Source: Vibrio sp. B1FLJ16 (GTDB taxonomy: Bacteria; Pseudomonadota; Gammaproteobacteria; Enterobacterales; Vibrionaceae). Taken from it: a DNA stretch of 64,000 nucleotides. The stretch lies in assembly GCF_905175385.1 (NCBI RefSeq), contig NZ_HG992749.1, positions 2,542,001-2,606,000 of the forward strand, in the 5' to 3' direction. Made by a program: the position numbers and the translations under genes. Of the stretch, positions 20,105-29,743 are shown piece by piece. Position 1 is the stretch's first letter. Every line of letters starts with the position of its first letter. Under the pieces are notes generated by a model that saw nothing but the letters and a program-made list of their open reading frames with translations, was not told the origin of the DNA and ran no database searches.

Positions 20105-20311
20105 ATGAGACTGTTTAAGCGCTATACTCCAGGTATGATTGCTAAACATATAAGTCGTCTTTTTAAAGGAAGAATTTATATTTACGGAGTCGGTAGGTTC
20201 GAGTTTGATAACGGTAAGTTGATGATCCCTGAAAAAGCGGAACAACGTCATTTCAGAGCAGTAAAAGAGATCAACCAGGAAATCATGAAGCTCCGGTGCG
20301 CATATGCTTAG
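20105..20311 (+). CDS. Small basic protein of unknown function
   Basis: I do not recognise a family for this 68-residue protein. It is rich in Lys and Arg at both ends and has no TM segment or signal peptide; the middle (RIYIYGVGRFEFDNGKLMIP) looks like a short beta hairpin. A good ribosome binding site (AAGGAAAG) precedes the ATG, and a clear terminator follows 20 bases after the stop, which supports a real gene. A sigma-E-type promoter upstream suggests an envelope-stress role, by inference only. Confidence 0.65.
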   Translation: MRLFKRYTPGMIAKHISRLFKGRIYIYGVGRFEFDNGKLMIPEKAEQRHFRAVKEINQEIMKLRCAYA

Positions 20312-20330
20312 CTAAACATCGATGTTAAAA

Positions 20331-20354
20331 AGGCTGAATTATTCAGCCTTTTTT
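20331..20354 (+). terminator. Terminator after the small-protein gene
   Basis: AGGCTGAAT-T-ATTCAGCCT followed by TTTTT, with A's upstream, so it may also serve the convergent ubiI. Confidence 0.8.
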
Positions 20355-20370
20355 GTGATTCAACAACAGC

Positions 20371-21576
20371 CTACTGACGAGCTAGCTCAGGCAAATGCCC
20401 TTTCAGGCCAAGCGCCCGCTTCATGATTTCATCTTTCGCGCCCGGCAGTTGCCCAGCTAGACTCAAACCAATTCCACGAACCAATTTTTTAGCCGGATTC
20501 TCACCCGAGAACAAATCGCGAAAGCCTTGCATAGCAGCAATCATCTTGGCAGCTTCGGCTTTACGCCAGCGCTCATAACTGCGAAGATTACGCTTGCTAC
20601 CTATATCCTGTCCTTGCTTCCAAAGCATCAAAACTTCCTGCGCCAGGCTTGCTGCATCTAATAGACCTAAGTTCACTCCCTGTCCGGCTAATGGGTGAAT
20701 GGTATGCGCAGCATCTCCGACCAACGCAACACGCTCTGTGACAAAGTCACGTGCATAACGCATTTTCAGAGGAAAAGCTGCTCGCTCACCTAATACCTCA
20801 CACAGACCAAGACGCGCATCAAATTCGCTGGTCAACGCTTTATTGAAGTCGTGCTCATCCATCGCGAGCAGCTGCTCTGCCCGATCAGGCTCCGTAGACC
20901 ATACAATAGAACACATATTTGGCTGAGACATCGGCAGCAATGCTAATGGACCATGAGGCGTGAAAATCTGACGCGCAATGTTATTGTGCGGCTCTGTCGT
21001 TCTTACGTTCGCAACCAACGCACTATGACCGTAATCCCAGTGAGTAAGCGGGATATCCACTTGGTTGCGCAGCCAGGAATTCGCGCCATCCGCGCCAACC
21101 ACCAATTTTGCCGTCATCGCCTGACCATTGTCCAATGTCAGCCAGCTTTCCTGTTCACCAACTGCAAGGGTGGCGCAACGAGCAGGCATAAACAGAGTAA
21201 CATTATCCAGTTTTTGCACCTGCTCGAGCAGCGCCAACTGAATCACTCTGTTTTCAACAATATGTCCAAGATCCGGCTGTGCCATGCTTTGTGCATCAAA
21301 CTCTATTTTGGCAAAGCTGTCCTGTTCCCAGACTTCCATTCCGTAATACGGTGAAGCTCGTCGCTGTTCTATTCCCGACCAGGCACCAAGCTTACGCAAT
21401 ATAGTTTCACTAGAGCGGCTCAATGCAGAAACACGCACGTCGGGTAACTCATTAAGTTGCTGATCAGGCACGCTTCCTTCGATAACAGCGATACGAAGGT
21501 CACTGTCCCTGAATGCGGCGGCAAGCGCCAATCCAACCATCCCGCCGCCAATGATGGCGATATCTACACTTTGCAT
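20371..21576 (-). CDS. ubiI: Ubiquinone C5-hydroxylase UbiI (VisC)
   Basis: UbiI is an FAD-dependent monooxygenase that adds the C5 hydroxyl in aerobic ubiquinone synthesis. The 401 residues begin MQSVDIAIIGGGMVGLALA with the GxGxxG dinucleotide motif, contain the ADGANSWLRNQ (DG) motif and the second FAD motif ALVGDAAHTIHPLAGQGVNLG. The sequence follows UbiI rather than UbiH: GHIVEN near residue 105 and FRDLFSGENPAKKLVRGIG near the C-terminus. An extra ATG directly upstream (21579) is possible. The gene follows ubiH by about 100 bases. Confidence 0.93.
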   Translation of the reverse strand: MQSVDIAIIGGGMVGLALAAAFRDSDLRIAVIEGSVPDQQLNELPDVRVSALSRSSETILRKLGAWSGIEQRRASPYYGMEVWEQDSFAKIEFDAQSMAQPDLGHIVENRVIQLALLEQVQKLDNVTLFMPARCATLAVGEQESWLTLDNGQAMTAKLVVGADGANSWLRNQVDIPLTHWDYGHSALVANVRTTEPHNNIARQIFTPHGPLALLPMSQPNMCSIVWSTEPDRAEQLLAMDEHDFNKALTSEFDARLGLCEVLGERAAFPLKMRYARDFVTERVALVGDAAHTIHPLAGQGVNLGLLDAASLAQEVLMLWKQGQDIGSKRNLRSYERWRKAEAAKMIAAMQGFRDLFSGENPAKKLVRGIGLSLAGQLPGAKDEIMKRALGLKGHLPELARQ

Positions 21577-21675
21577 CATTACTTATACTTACCTAATAAC
21601 TGATGTAACTTAAGAGCTAATTGTTACCTAAGAACTAACCTAGTAACTAATAGTTACCTAACTCGTTTCTGCCAT

Positions 21676-22854
21676 TCATCGCTTCACTAAACCAAGTGTA
21701 TGGCGTAGCAAAGGCTGCTTAAAGATAGAAAGGTTGTCCATCGCGGCTAAGGCTGTATTACGCCCGATTCGCATCGCGGGTAAATCATTGGAAAAAATAT
21801 GAACCAGCGCGCTCGTTAGCCAGATTGTCTCATTCCGGTCAGCTTCGCGGCGCTGACTAAAGCGCATTAAGCCCTGATAACGCCCAGCATCATCAGCTTG
21901 TTTGACCACTTCTTCAGCCAGAGAGACCACATCACGGATCCCAAGATTAAAGCCTTGCCCCGCTATTGGATGAAGTGTCTGGGCGGCATTGCCCACAATC
22001 GCAAAGCGGTGAGAGATGTTCTGCTTACGATGGCGAAGTAGCAGAGGATAACTCGCGCGTTGGCCTACCTTCTTAAGAGCGCCTAAACGCCAGCCAAAGT
22101 CTTGTTGCAGCCTCGCAAGAAAATCACTGTCAGAAAGGGCTAAAACAGTCTCAGCTTCATCCGGATGGAGACACCACACTAATGACATTCGATTGTCACT
22201 CATCGGAAGTAACGCAACAGGGCCATTCTCAGTAAAGCGCTCAAATGCGCGCCCCTGATGAGCCTCTTGAGCAACAATATTAGCAATGACGGCTACCTGT
22301 TCGAAATCATGTTCAAAGAGTTCTAAGCCAACTTGCTGGCAGCACTGTGAAACCGCGCCATCAGCGGCAACTAATAGCTTCGCAACCAGCTTTTCACCAC
22401 TACTTAATTCGACATTGGTATGCTCTTGTTCCCGCTCGATATAGGTAACGGAGTCAGGACAGAAGAAATCAATACAAGCGCTTTTCGCAAGCAGGTCTTG
22501 GTAAACACGACCTACATCGGCCAGCTCCACAACATATCCCAAAGCTTCTACCCCAACCTCTTGCCTGGTGATCTCCGTCATCCCTGCATGAGAGCGGTCA
22601 GAAACATGAATATGCTCAATTGAAGTCGCAAATGGTTCAATGACCGACCAAAGCTGTAAATGGCGCAACAAATTAACGGTGCCGTAAGACAGCGCGATTG
22701 AGCGTGAATCAAAGCCCGGATGGGCATCAGACTGCGCCTTAAATGGCTCGACAACAGCAATTCGCAACGTCTCCTGAGATAAGTGCTCAATCGCCAGAGC
22801 TAACGTAGCCCCAGCCATCGCACCACCAGCAATCACTACATCATACTGCTTCAT
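21676..22854 (-). CDS. ubiH: 2-octaprenyl-6-methoxyphenol hydroxylase UbiH
   Basis: UbiH hydroxylates the ubiquinone ring at C1. The 392 residues contain the FAD motif VIAGGAMAGATLALAIE, the ADGAVSQCCQQ segment and AIVGNAAQTLHPIAGQGFNLG. It is a paralogue of neighbouring ubiI, and the order ygfB-ubiH-ubiI is conserved, except that the pepP gene found between ygfB and ubiH in E. coli is missing here (27-base gap). Confidence 0.94.
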   Translation of the reverse strand: MKQYDVVIAGGAMAGATLALAIEHLSQETLRIAVVEPFKAQSDAHPGFDSRSIALSYGTVNLLRHLQLWSVIEPFATSIEHIHVSDRSHAGMTEITRQEVGVEALGYVVELADVGRVYQDLLAKSACIDFFCPDSVTYIEREQEHTNVELSSGEKLVAKLLVAADGAVSQCCQQVGLELFEHDFEQVAVIANIVAQEAHQGRAFERFTENGPVALLPMSDNRMSLVWCLHPDEAETVLALSDSDFLARLQQDFGWRLGALKKVGQRASYPLLLRHRKQNISHRFAIVGNAAQTLHPIAGQGFNLGIRDVVSLAEEVVKQADDAGRYQGLMRFSQRREADRNETIWLTSALVHIFSNDLPAMRIGRNTALAAMDNLSIFKQPLLRHTLGLVKR

Positions 22855-22881
22855 GCTTACCTCTGCTGAACTAATCTGCGA

Positions 22882-23460
22882 TTAGTGAATCGTTGGTTTA
22901 CTGTCACTACTTTCAGGGCGCACACCAAACTCTGCATGGATCGTGAGTACGCAAGCTTTAACATGCTCGATGACTTGTTCCAGCAATTGTGCCTGCTCGC
23001 CCAAATCATCTTCTTCATCAATACCCAGTTTGGCGATTTCTTCTAAATCAGCCAATGCTTCTTTGGCATCGTCGGACGCTTTGTTCAGTGTAATACCACC
23101 TAAGCCAAGTCCTGAGATAAAATGATTAACGAAATCAGATAAACCATCTGCCAGTGCAAATAAACCTTCTTCGCCTGGCTCATCTGGCAATAGCAACGAC
23201 AACTCCATTGAAGAGCCTGTCAGCTCATCCACAGTAACTTTAAACACACTTTGTGCAAACGTTAGAGCCGTTGTTGGCCATCCCATGCCCTCATTGGTGT
23301 AATCAAACAAAATTGGCTGCCAGGTCTGATCGTCAATCGCCAATCCACCACTTAACATACCGACAAGCAATCCGTGCAATTCAGCTGGACTAACTGCCAG
23401 ACTTGCAGATTTCAATTCAGCGGCAATAGATTGGTATTCCGGAAGGGTGATTTCACTCAT
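22882..23460 (-). CDS. ygfB: UPF0149 family protein YgfB
   Basis: YgfB is a small acidic UPF0149 protein of unresolved function. I chose the ATG at 23460 (192 residues, the usual length), which gives [10 protein letters not shown]; upstream in-frame starts add up to 12 atypical residues. The family pattern of [16 protein letters not shown] near the N-terminus and [14 protein letters not shown] in the middle is clear. It is divergent from zapA and heads the ygfB-ubiH-ubiI group. Confidence 0.88.
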   Translation of the reverse strand: MSEITLPEYQSIAAELKSASLAVSPAELHGLLVGMLSGGLAIDDQTWQPILFDYTNEGMGWPTTALTFAQSVFKVTVDELTGSSMELSLLLPDEPGEEGLFALADGLSDFVNHFISGLGLGGITLNKASDDAKEALADLEEIAKLGIDEEDDLGEQAQLLEQVIEHVKACVLTIHAEFGVRPESSDSKPTIH

Positions 23461-23708
23461 AACTTGGCTCATTCTTGCGTAATAATGTATCGACATATCC
23501 TACCATCAAGCCTGGCCCTCCGAAACGACTATCAAATTCATTTTGAACACCATTTGCTCAATTTGCCGAATTCCTGTGTGATCACATCATCATTTCTCTT
23601 TCTGTGATGGGAAATGCTTGAATCTTAAATCCGCTTTTCCTATAGTTTCCTCCTCGGTAGTTGTATGGAGCAACACCTTAGATAGCGCGAATATAGAGTT
23701 TATTCATC

Positions 23709-24017
23709 ATGAGCAATCAAGCGATCGACGTTGAAATACTAGGCAAAGTAACACGAGTGAACTGTCCTACTGGACAAGAAGAATCTCTCGTTGCAGCAGC
23801 AAAAGATCTTGATCGCCGATTGAAAGAGATGAGCGATCGTACTAAGGTAACCAATGAAATTCAGTTGCTGACATTTGCCGCATTGAACATTTGTTATGAA
23901 TTGCAGACTAAATCATACGAGTCAAGTGGCCAACAGCAAGAAATGACTGAGCGAATGGAAAAGCTCACTGCGTCGTTAGAAAACGCACTAAGTAAAGTTA
24001 CGCAAGGACAGCAGTAG
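23709..24017 (+). CDS. zapA: Cell division protein ZapA
   Basis: ZapA binds FtsZ and promotes Z-ring bundling. The 102 residues have the N-terminal beta segment VDVEILGKVTRVNCPTGQEE-like fold and a long C-terminal coiled coil (about 65-100). It is followed directly by the 6S RNA and fau, the conserved zapA-ssrS-fau order. Confidence 0.94.
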   Translation: MSNQAIDVEILGKVTRVNCPTGQEESLVAAAKDLDRRLKEMSDRTKVTNEIQLLTFAALNICYELQTKSYESSGQQQEMTERMEKLTASLENALSKVTQGQQ

Positions 24018-24024
24018 ATACAAA

Positions 24025-24211
24025 ATTTACCCTGGGGTGTGCGTCAGCAGGATTTAAGTCCCCGAGCCGATAAGCAATACCAAAGGGTTAGTACTTGATA
24101 GCTATTGAGCAAGCTTGGCATGTACCGAGAAGCCTACGGTTATCATTGCTGATCCGCCTTGAACTAGCTGGTTCAAGGGTCATAATCCTCAACGGCACCC
24201 TGGGGTATTCC
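24025..24211 (+). ncRNA. ssrS: 6S RNA
   Basis: 6S RNA binds the sigma-70 holoenzyme in stationary phase and mimics an open promoter. The position between zapA and fau is diagnostic. The conserved elements are visible: AAGTCCCCGAGCCGATA near the 5' side, CCGAGAAGCCT in the middle, GGTTCAAGGGT towards the 3' side, and a closing stem between ACCCTGGGGTGT and GGCACCCTGGGGT. Ends are approximate. The 3' end abuts the fau start codon, so the RNA is probably co-transcribed with fau and processed, as known in E. coli. Confidence 0.93.
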
Positions 24212-24214
24212 TCT

Positions 24215-24823
24215 ATGTCAGAACTATCCATATCATCAAGCTCCCGACAAGATTTCCGAAAACTAATTCGTGAAAAACGCAACGCCCTGTGTAGTGATAC
24301 CCAGTTCCAGGCGGCTCTCGACCTTATTACGCAATTTTCCCAACTCCCTGAAATACAGCATTCGCAGCACATCGCTATATATTTATCTGCGGATGGTGAG
24401 CTAGATACCAAACCACTTATCGAATGGTTATGGCAACAAGGAAAGTCGATTTACCTGCCAGTTATCCATCCCTTTTCCAAAGGTCAGCTACTGTTTCATC
24501 AGTACTTAAACGACGACCAACTGGTTTACAACAAATATGGCATTCTTGAACCCAGGCTCGATATCCGTCACCTGATGCCAGTAAAACAACTCGATCTTAT
24601 CTGCACACCGTTAGTCGGTTTCGACAGTATCGGCCATCGGCTAGGCATGGGCGGCGGGTATTACGATCGTACACTTTCCCTCTGGTTCGCGACCGGTGAA
24701 GGAGCAATACCGGTTGGTATTGCTCACGATTGCCAGCATGTTGATCGCCTGCCAACTGAAAGCTGGGACATCCCACTGCCTAAGATCGTGACTCCAAGCC
24801 GAATCTGGCAATGGGAAAACTAG
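24215..24823 (+). CDS. fau: 5-formyltetrahydrofolate cyclo-ligase
   Basis: The enzyme (YgfA) converts 5-formyl-THF to 5,10-methenyl-THF with ATP. From the ATG at 24215 it has 202 residues, beginning after the 6S RNA; a longer reading frame from 24095 lies inside the 6S gene and is rejected. Family motifs are RKLIREKRN near the N-terminus, LIWTPLVGFD-like ICTPLVGFDSIGHRLGMGGG, and YYDRTL. Confidence 0.93.
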   Translation: MSELSISSSSRQDFRKLIREKRNALCSDTQFQAALDLITQFSQLPEIQHSQHIAIYLSADGELDTKPLIEWLWQQGKSIYLPVIHPFSKGQLLFHQYLNDDQLVYNKYGILEPRLDIRHLMPVKQLDLICTPLVGFDSIGHRLGMGGGYYDRTLSLWFATGEGAIPVGIAHDCQHVDRLPTESWDIPLPKIVTPSRIWQWEN

Positions 24824-24881
24824 CACTTAGCCGCTATAATCACGCCGCAAATGTTAACGAACATCTATTCAGGAGATTGGC

Positions 24882-25538
24882 ATGACTCAAGATGAAATGA
24901 AAAAAGCGGCTGGTTGGGCAGCATTAAAATATGTTGAAAAAGGCAGCATTGTTGGTGTTGGTACCGGCTCTACCGTGAATCACTTCATCGATGCACTAGG
25001 TACAATCAAAGACGATATCAAAGGTGCTGTCTCTAGCTCTGTTGCTTCTACTGAGCGCCTGAAGGAGCTTGGTATTGAAGTATTTGAGTGTAACGACGTA
25101 ATTAAGCTGGATGTTTATGTTGATGGCGCTGATGAAATCAACCCGACACGTGACATGATCAAAGGTGGTGGTGCAGCGCTGACTCGTGAAAAAATCGTCG
25201 CAGCAATCTCTGAAAAATTCGTGTGTATAGTCGATGATACCAAAGCAGTTGACGTACTAGGCCAGTTCCCGTTACCTGTAGAAGTTATCCCAATGGCCCG
25301 CTCTTACGTTGCTCGTGAGCTGGTGAAACTTGGTGGTGATCCGGCGTACCGTGAAGGTGTGGTAACAGATAATGGCAACATTATTCTGGACGTACACAAC
25401 ATGAAGATTACTAACCCGAAAGAGATGGAAGACAAAATCAACAGCATCGCAGGTGTTGTAACCAATGGTCTTTTTGCTCATCGTGGTGCCGACGTAGTCA
25501 TTACGGGCACACCAGAAGGCGCAAAAATCGAAGAGTAA
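24882..25538 (+). CDS. rpiA: Ribose-5-phosphate isomerase A
   Basis: RpiA interconverts ribose 5-phosphate and ribulose 5-phosphate in the pentose phosphate pathway. The 218 residues carry [16 protein letters not shown] (phosphate loop), [26 protein letters not shown] and the catalytic region [14 protein letters not shown] precedes the ATG. It is in line with serA and ends at a terminator. Transketolase (36.2-38.2 kb) uses its product. Confidence 0.97.
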   Translation: MTQDEMKKAAGWAALKYVEKGSIVGVGTGSTVNHFIDALGTIKDDIKGAVSSSVASTERLKELGIEVFECNDVIKLDVYVDGADEINPTRDMIKGGGAALTREKIVAAISEKFVCIVDDTKAVDVLGQFPLPVEVIPMARSYVARELVKLGGDPAYREGVVTDNGNIILDVHNMKITNPKEMEDKINSIAGVVTNGLFAHRGADVVITGTPEGAKIEE

Positions 25539-25590
25539 AATACCTAAAAACCTGGCTATCAGGTTCATTTTTCGGTTATTTCATTACATA

Positions 25591-25613
25591 CGGTGCTGCA
25601 AAGCACCGTTTTT
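25591..25613 (+). terminator. Terminator after rpiA
   Basis: CGGTGCT-GCAA-AGCACCG followed by TTTTT, about 50 bases after the rpiA stop. Confidence 0.85.
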
Positions 25614-25705
25614 CGTTCTTTCGCTCAATAAATTTATTCCTTATTCCGTAATTTTCTTACCCAAAGTAATTTTTTTTTTGTTACTTTATTGAACAGAAGA
25701 CGCAC

Positions 25706-25721
25706 AAGGAAACGTTTGTCC
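25706..25721. promoter_or_regulatory. Weak PurR/Cra-like palindrome upstream of serA
   Basis: The site has the core GGAAACGTTTGT, sharing AAACGTTT with stronger boxes at fbaA, tkt and metK but with two mismatches to the PurR pattern. A T10 run flanked by AAAGTAA/TTACTTT lies just upstream (25663-25687). Confidence 0.25.
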
Positions 25722-25811
25722 TCCTAAAAAACGGTTAATTATCCCCTTTTTAATCGTTTTGCCCAATGTGCGCCATTATTAGCCCACCTTTCCATTTAAG
25801 GACGAGAAAAA

Positions 25812-27044
25812 ATGGCCAAAGTTTCACTGGAAAAAGACAAGATTAAGATCCTCTTACTTGAAGGACTTCACCCTTCTTCAGTTGAAGTTCTGCAAGCAGC
25901 TGGTTACACCAACATTGAATATCACAAAGGTTCACTTCCTGAGGAAGAACTGATTGAAGCCGTAAAAGATGCGCACTTCATCGGTATCCGCTCCCGAACG
26001 AATCTGTCTGAAGAAGTGATCAATGCAGCAAACAAACTGGTTGCTATTGGCTGTTTTTGTATCGGTACTAACCAAGTTGATCTGGACGCAGCAGCAAAAC
26101 GCGGTGTTCCTGTATTCAATGCTCCGTTCTCAAACACACGCAGTGTAGCCGAGTTAGTACTAGGACAGGTTCTGCTGCTTCTTCGCGGCATTCCTGAGAA
26201 AAATGCACTGGCACATCGCGGCATCTGGAAAAAGAGTGCGGATAACTCATACGAAGCTCGTGGTAAGCGTTTAGGCATTATCGGTTACGGTCATATCGGT
26301 ACTCAGCTGGGTATCATTGCTGAAAACTTAGGTATGCGTGTTTACTACTACGATATTGAAAACAAGTTATCACTGGGTAACGCAACGCAAGTTCACACTA
26401 TGAGTGAGCTGCTGAATAAATGTGATGTCATCTCACTGCATGTTCCGGAAACACCAGAAACGAAGAACATGATGGGTGAAGAAGAATTTGCACGCATGAA
26501 GCCGGGCGCAATATTTATCAATGCAGCGCGCGGTACTGTGGTAGACATTCCAGCTCTTTGTCATAGCTTGGAAGCTAGCCACCTTGCCGGCGCAGCTATC
26601 GATGTTTTCCCGGTTGAACCAAAAACGAATGCAGACCCGTTTGAGTCTCCGCTACAGAAGTTCGACAATGTCATCCTGACACCACACGTCGGTGGTTCGA
26701 CTCAAGAAGCTCAAGAGAACATCGGTGTTGAAGTTGCAGGTAAACTCGCAAAATACTCAGATAACGGTTCGACACTTTCAAGCGTCAACTTCCCTGAAGT
26801 ATCACTTCCTGAACACGGTGGTGAGTGTTCTCGTCTACTACACATTCACAAAAACCGTCCTGGTATCCTGACTCAGATCAACACCATTTTTGCTGAAGAA
26901 GGCATCAACATCGCTGCGCAATACCTGCAAACGGCAGCAGAGATCGGCTATGTGGTTATCGATGTAGAAACAGAGCGCTCAGAAGAAGCTCTAACCAAAC
27001 TGAAAAGCATCGAAGGCACGATTCGTGCGCGTATTCTTCACTAA
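25812..27044 (+). CDS. serA: D-3-phosphoglycerate dehydrogenase SerA
   Basis: SerA oxidises 3-phosphoglycerate, the first step of serine synthesis. The 410 residues match the E. coli-type enzyme: substrate domain, NAD motif GYGHIGTQLG (about 155-165), catalytic Arg/Glu/His region (INAARGTVVD, LTPHVGGSTQEAQ), and a C-terminal ACT domain for serine feedback (about 335-410, HIHKNRPGILTQIN). It has its own leader and terminator. Confidence 0.97.
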   Translation: MAKVSLEKDKIKILLLEGLHPSSVEVLQAAGYTNIEYHKGSLPEEELIEAVKDAHFIGIRSRTNLSEEVINAANKLVAIGCFCIGTNQVDLDAAAKRGVPVFNAPFSNTRSVAELVLGQVLLLLRGIPEKNALAHRGIWKKSADNSYEARGKRLGIIGYGHIGTQLGIIAENLGMRVYYYDIENKLSLGNATQVHTMSELLNKCDVISLHVPETPETKNMMGEEEFARMKPGAIFINAARGTVVDIPALCHSLEASHLAGAAIDVFPVEPKTNADPFESPLQKFDNVILTPHVGGSTQEAQENIGVEVAGKLAKYSDNGSTLSSVNFPEVSLPEHGGECSRLLHIHKNRPGILTQINTIFAEEGINIAAQYLQTAAEIGYVVIDVETERSEEALTKLKSIEGTIRARILH

Positions 27045-27060
27045 GAAGCTTACAAACAAT

Positions 27061-27086
27061 AAAGGCAGGGATTTCCCTGCCTTTTT
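27061..27086. terminator. Bidirectional terminator between serA and yggE
   Basis: AAAGGCAGGG-ATTT-CCCTGCCTTTTT, with A's on one side and T's on the other, located between convergent genes. Confidence 0.85.
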
Positions 27087-27106
27087 ATATCCAGAAATAA
27101 TTGGTA

Positions 27107-27817
27107 TTACTTCAGCTTGTAGATCACCTCAACCTGATCCCGGATCACCATTGTTGAGTCTTGGTAACTGTTCACATGCTGTTTACTATCTAATGCCACT
27201 GAGCGCATCAGTACCGGCTCAGGATAGGTGTGGTTATAGTTCACGCGCCAGATGTCGCCAAGTTGCTTATCAAATCCCGATGCTAATGAAGCTGCACTTT
27301 CTCTGGCATCCTTAATTGCCTCCATGCGCGCCTTCTGCTGAAACTCAGTCTGATTACTCACCTTAAGCTGAATATTATCCACCTGATTAATACCCGCTTG
27401 TATTGCCATATCCAGATAATCATTAAGGCGAGATAAGTCCGTTACCGTAACGTTAATACCGCGCGTGGCCCGGTAACCTACTAACTCAGGCTTACCTGAC
27501 TTCGGATAATGATATTGCGGGGCAAGATACAGATTCGAGCTTGTGACACTATCTTTCGATAAGCCAGCAGCAGATAGTTTTTTCAAAAATTCATCGACCG
27601 TTTCATCCACCGACTGTTTTGCTTGCTCTGCAGTCATTGTCGTATCAACGACTTTAACAGAGAACGTTGCCATATCGGGCGCTGCAACAACTTCACCGTA
27701 ACCAGTCGTCGTAATATGAGCGAATTCTGGCGTGCTGGCCAGAGCAGAAATACTCGCAAAGCTGAGTACAGAGGCTAACAAACACGAGTACAGCTTCACT
27801 TTGACAAATCTATCCAT
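27107..27817 (-). CDS. SIMPL (DUF541) domain periplasmic protein, YggE-like
   Basis: YggE/SIMPL proteins are exported proteins linked to oxidative-stress tolerance in E. coli; the biochemical role is unknown. From the ATG at 27817 it has 236 residues with a signal peptide (KLYSCLLASVLSFASISALA) and a single SIMPL domain beginning ITTTGYGEVVAAPDMA. An upstream in-frame ATG at 27874 gives a longer N-terminus that does not look like a signal sequence. The gene lies between serA and argP, as yggE does in E. coli. Confidence 0.85.
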   Translation of the reverse strand: MDRFVKVKLYSCLLASVLSFASISALASTPEFAHITTTGYGEVVAAPDMATFSVKVVDTTMTAEQAKQSVDETVDEFLKKLSAAGLSKDSVTSSNLYLAPQYHYPKSGKPELVGYRATRGINVTVTDLSRLNDYLDMAIQAGINQVDNIQLKVSNQTEFQQKARMEAIKDARESAASLASGFDKQLGDIWRVNYNHTYPEPVLMRSVALDSKQHVNSYQDSTMVIRDQVEVIYKLK

Positions 27818-27974
27818 AATATAAACCGCAAGATACCCCAAATTAGATGGCTTGATCATAGAAAGTTTTGACAATTATCCAACCACCTTAGCTCACTTCT
27901 AACACAATTTTAACCTTGCAATTCAGGTTCTTTTTAATCGGCTCATTGTAGAATAGGTTTAGTAGCTTCAGTAT

Positions 27975-28871
27975 TTACTGAGGTAAATGACGCTGTGCAT
28001 AACGCACGATGGCTTGGGAAATTTCTTGCAGAACGCCCGTCTCCAACTGCCAGTGGTGCCAGTAAATCCGGTAGGTCATCAAGAATCCGGGGGTGATATC
28101 AATCAACGTTCCTTGCTCCAGTTCATCAGTGATCTGCAACCTGGGAATCAAACAATACGCGACACCAGCCAGCGCCATTTTTAAAAACGCTTCAGAGCTG
28201 CTGATGTTATGATGAATAACGCTATCCGGTCGTATATTGAAGTGCTCCGTGAGAAACTTCTTATGCAGTTCATCATATTGATCGTAGGAAACTGCGGGAG
28301 CATGTGAGAGCGTTTGGTTATTTACACCTTCAGAAAAATAGCGCTGATAAAATTCCGGATTCGCAACACAAACATAATCGATACGACCCAGGTAGTCTGC
28401 CCGACAGCCTGGTATTGGTTGTGATTCCAAACTGATTGCGCCAGCCACTTCCCCACTTTTAAGCTTCTCAATAGATCGGGATTCACCATAGATAGCGAGT
28501 TTTAGTTCAACCTGACGCGTCTTCATCACCCCCTGCAGAGCGGGCAGTAACCATGTGGCTAAACTGTCGGCGTTTGTGGCAAGTGATAACTGAACTGGGC
28601 GAGTACTGCTGTCATTTTTTAATTCCGGCAGAATTTCATGTTCCAGCAAACGAACGCGACGATACAATCCCAAAAGCTTCTTACCGATCGGGGTCGGTTT
28701 CGGTGGCTGCTCACGAATTAATACAGGTTGGGCAAGAAACTTTTCTAACTGTTTGATACGCTGAGAGATAGCTGATTGCGAGATAAAAAGATTATCTGCA
28801 GCTCGCTCAAAGCTTCCTTGATAGACTACCGCATCTAACGCTTCAATCCATTTATAGTCCAGTCCGCGCAT
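27975..28871 (-). CDS. argP: LysR-type regulator ArgP
   Basis: ArgP (IciA) activates argO in response to arginine. The 298 residues have an N-terminal winged helix-turn-helix ([20 protein letters not shown], about 19-38) and a LysR effector-binding domain. It is divergent from argO, the classic arrangement of this regulator and its target. Confidence 0.92.
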   Translation of the reverse strand: MRGLDYKWIEALDAVVYQGSFERAADNLFISQSAISQRIKQLEKFLAQPVLIREQPPKPTPIGKKLLGLYRRVRLLEHEILPELKNDSSTRPVQLSLATNADSLATWLLPALQGVMKTRQVELKLAIYGESRSIEKLKSGEVAGAISLESQPIPGCRADYLGRIDYVCVANPEFYQRYFSEGVNNQTLSHAPAVSYDQYDELHKKFLTEHFNIRPDSVIHHNISSSEAFLKMALAGVAYCLIPRLQITDELEQGTLIDITPGFLMTYRIYWHHWQLETGVLQEISQAIVRYAQRHLPQ

Positions 28872-29012
28872 ACACCCTCCCTCCTGTTACAGTCCCCAAA
28901 GCAACTTGATAAGCTTTACTTATATTATATTAAAATCATTAATTATACTTATTTACCCAGAAGTTTTATCTTCCACTCCTCGGTCTTTTTACTACTAATT
29001 TTGAGGTGTGTT

Positions 29013-29642
29013 GTGAGCTTTTGGGTTTTGTTACAAGGGTTTGGTTTAGGGGCATCAATGATCATCCCTATTGGTGCACAGAATGCATATGTTCTAAATC
29101 AGGGTATCAAACGCAACCATCACCTGACCACAGCGACCATCTGTAGCATCCTAGATATGCTATTCATTTCTTTAGGTATTTTCGGTGGCGGTGCCATTTT
29201 ATCGCAAAACGAAATTCTGCTAACCTCAGTGACACTCGGTGGTATTGCGTTTCTTGGCTTTTATGGTTTCCTCTCATTAAGAAGCGCCTTGAAACCAGCA
29301 GATGAATCGGAAACGAGAGGGGAAGTCATTGCCCGTGGACGTCGTACTGTAATTTTAGGTGCACTTGCGGTAACGGTATTGAACCCTCACCTGTATCTGG
29401 ACACCGTTGTTATTCTTGGTTCTATTGGAGGCCAGTTTGAAGGCCATGACCGCATTGCATTTGCTCTTGGTACTATTATGGCTTCTTTTGTGTGGTTCTT
29501 TACCTTGTCTCTTGGCGCGGCAAAATTAGGTCCGACTCTCTCGAAACCTAAGGTGAAAAAAGGTATCGACATCGCTGTAGCCGTGATGATGTTTACCATC
29601 GCTTATTTTTTAGCTAGTGAGTTAATCACTAAATACTGGTAA
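29013..29642 (+). CDS. argO: Arginine exporter ArgO (LysE family)
   Basis: ArgO exports arginine (and canavanine). I chose the GTG at 29013, with GAGG a few bases upstream, giving 209 residues. Five or six TM segments are visible, starting LLQGFGLGASMIIPIGAQNA, which is the LysE/ArgO signature. The divergent argP/argO promoter region (28872-29012) is very A+T rich and carries repeated ACTTAT motifs, plausible ArgP contacts. Confidence 0.9.
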   Translation: MSFWVLLQGFGLGASMIIPIGAQNAYVLNQGIKRNHHLTTATICSILDMLFISLGIFGGGAILSQNEILLTSVTLGGIAFLGFYGFLSLRSALKPADESETRGEVIARGRRTVILGALAVTVLNPHLYLDTVVILGSIGGQFEGHDRIAFALGTIMASFVWFFTLSLGAAKLGPTLSKPKVKKGIDIAVAVMMFTIAYFLASELITKYW

Positions 29643-29695
29643 GTACTCTGATTGCATACGAAAATGAGTAGGTAACGTACCTAATTGACATGCAT

Positions 29696-29726
29696 AAAAA
29701 GCGAGGCTACTGCCTCGCTTTTTTTG
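29696..29726. terminator. Bidirectional terminator between argO and mscS
   Basis: AAAAAGCGAGGC-TACT-GCCTCGCTTTTTTT lies between two convergent genes. Confidence 0.88.
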
Positions 29727-29743
29727 ATGCCTAATCGTAAAGA

